A DNA stretch of 64,000 nucleotides from NCBI GenBank assembly GCA_049302185.1, contig JBAQLV010000010.1, forward strand, positions 53,760-117,759, read 5' to 3'. The translations under genes and the position numbers were made by a program. The stretch comes from UBA1546 sp049302185. GTDB taxonomy: Bacteria > Nitrospirota > Thermodesulfovibrionia > Thermodesulfovibrionales > UBA1546. A model generated the notes under the pieces. The model worked only from the letters and a program-made list of their open reading frames with translations. It was not told the DNA's origin and made no database searches. Below are positions 63,816 through 64,000 of this stretch, in pieces (the first letter of the stretch is position 1; each line of letters starts with the position of its first letter).

Positions 63816-64000
63816 ATGTTAACAGGGAAAGAAGACCCGATACAGTCGCTTATTGAGGCGTATCTTATGGAAAAGGGCACAATGGATTTCTACTCCCATG
63901 CTGCTGCAAAGGCGCTAAACCATGATGCAAGAAAAATGTTTGGAGAACTTTCTCAATGAGAACATAAGCATATAGACTTCATAGGATACCTCTATAAGTC
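63816..64000 (+). pseudogene. rubrerythrin/ferritin-like protein with premature UGA (3' end outside window)
   Basis: After GGAGA, the ATG opens IQSLIEAYLMEKGTMDFYSHA and KMFGELSQ, a ferritin-like diiron helix pattern. TGA at 63957-63959 then stands where the family has Trp (GELSQWEHKH), and the same frame continues EHKHIDFIGYLYKS to the window end. A nonsense change from TGG or a sequencing error is likely. If real, the protein is truncated at 47 residues. Confidence 0.6.

Overview
The window looks like chromosomal DNA from a Gram-negative, probably anaerobic bacterium. Evidence for this includes a heptosyltransferase fused to a heptose-bisphosphate phosphatase, several lipoprotein signal peptides, a hydrogenase-maturation operon, LL-diaminopimelate aminotransferase and a sigma-54/NtrC-type two-component pair. 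Gene content and style suggest Nitrospirota (Thermodesulfovibrionia) or a neighbouring phylum, but that is inference; no rRNA is present. Most genes are ordinary housekeeping genes packed in short operons.

Layout: 1-3.3 kb holds a YprB-like nuclease end, mtnP-apt purine salvage, a TIM-barrel isomerase with fmdB, and tRNA-Pro(CGG). 3.6-11 kb is a patatin lipoprotein and, on the minus strand, DUF948-ytxH-hypA-hypB-hypF-hypD-hypE without hypC. 11-15.9 kb has a nitronate monooxygenase, an RlmI-like and a MidA-like methyltransferase and an isolated hisH. 15.9-18.7 kb is an accessory patch: a lone integron-type cassette, a secreted-protein gene broken by a RAYT transposase and a lipoprotein. 18.8-25.1 kb holds folK, dapL, a TPR/cNMP protein, an exported Ala/Lys-rich protein with a sigma-54 promoter, and an NtrC/histidine-kinase pair. 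25-34 kb holds a chimeric DUF4384 protein, nnrD, pgeF, tsaE, nadK, udg, ubiX and glgB. 34.4-39.7 kb has a BrnT/CopG toxin-antitoxin pair, a broken histidine kinase, a response regulator, hemH and hemG.

39.8-46 kb is branched-chain amino-acid synthesis (ilvD, ilvB, ilvN) interrupted by a decayed integron: a tyrosine-recombinase remnant, two attC-like sites, an HNH-endonuclease cassette and a small-ORF cassette. 46-54.7 kb begins with a PA2779/PA2778-type exported module and continues into a JAMM protease, a threonine-synthase-like enzyme, a ThiS/MoaD-like sulfur carrier, a NIL protein, threonine synthase, an ApgM-type enzyme and aspartokinase. This looks like a combined threonine and sulfur-amino-acid operon using a protein-thiocarboxylate carrier. 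54.8-57.6 kb is accessory again: small membrane proteins, a two-repeat CRISPR-like remnant, a RAYT deletion derivative and a nucleotidyltransferase inserted at the 5' end of obg. 57.6-64 kb holds obg, a probable 6S RNA, truncated glycosyltransferase and radical-SAM genes, a nitrilase, dapB, the heptosyltransferase fusion, queE, a Nudix hydrolase and a rubrerythrin-like gene with a premature stop.

The most striking feature is the load of small dispersed repeats. A C/G-rich palindrome of about 45 bp lies in frame inside four conserved enzymes (hypF, nnrD, udg, hemH) and is read in different frames. Tandem heptamers sit between and inside genes, and in one case encode the core of a lipoprotein signal peptide. 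At least four further palindromic families, plus RAYT and cassette remnants, show that this genome is heavily shaped by small mobile repeats.
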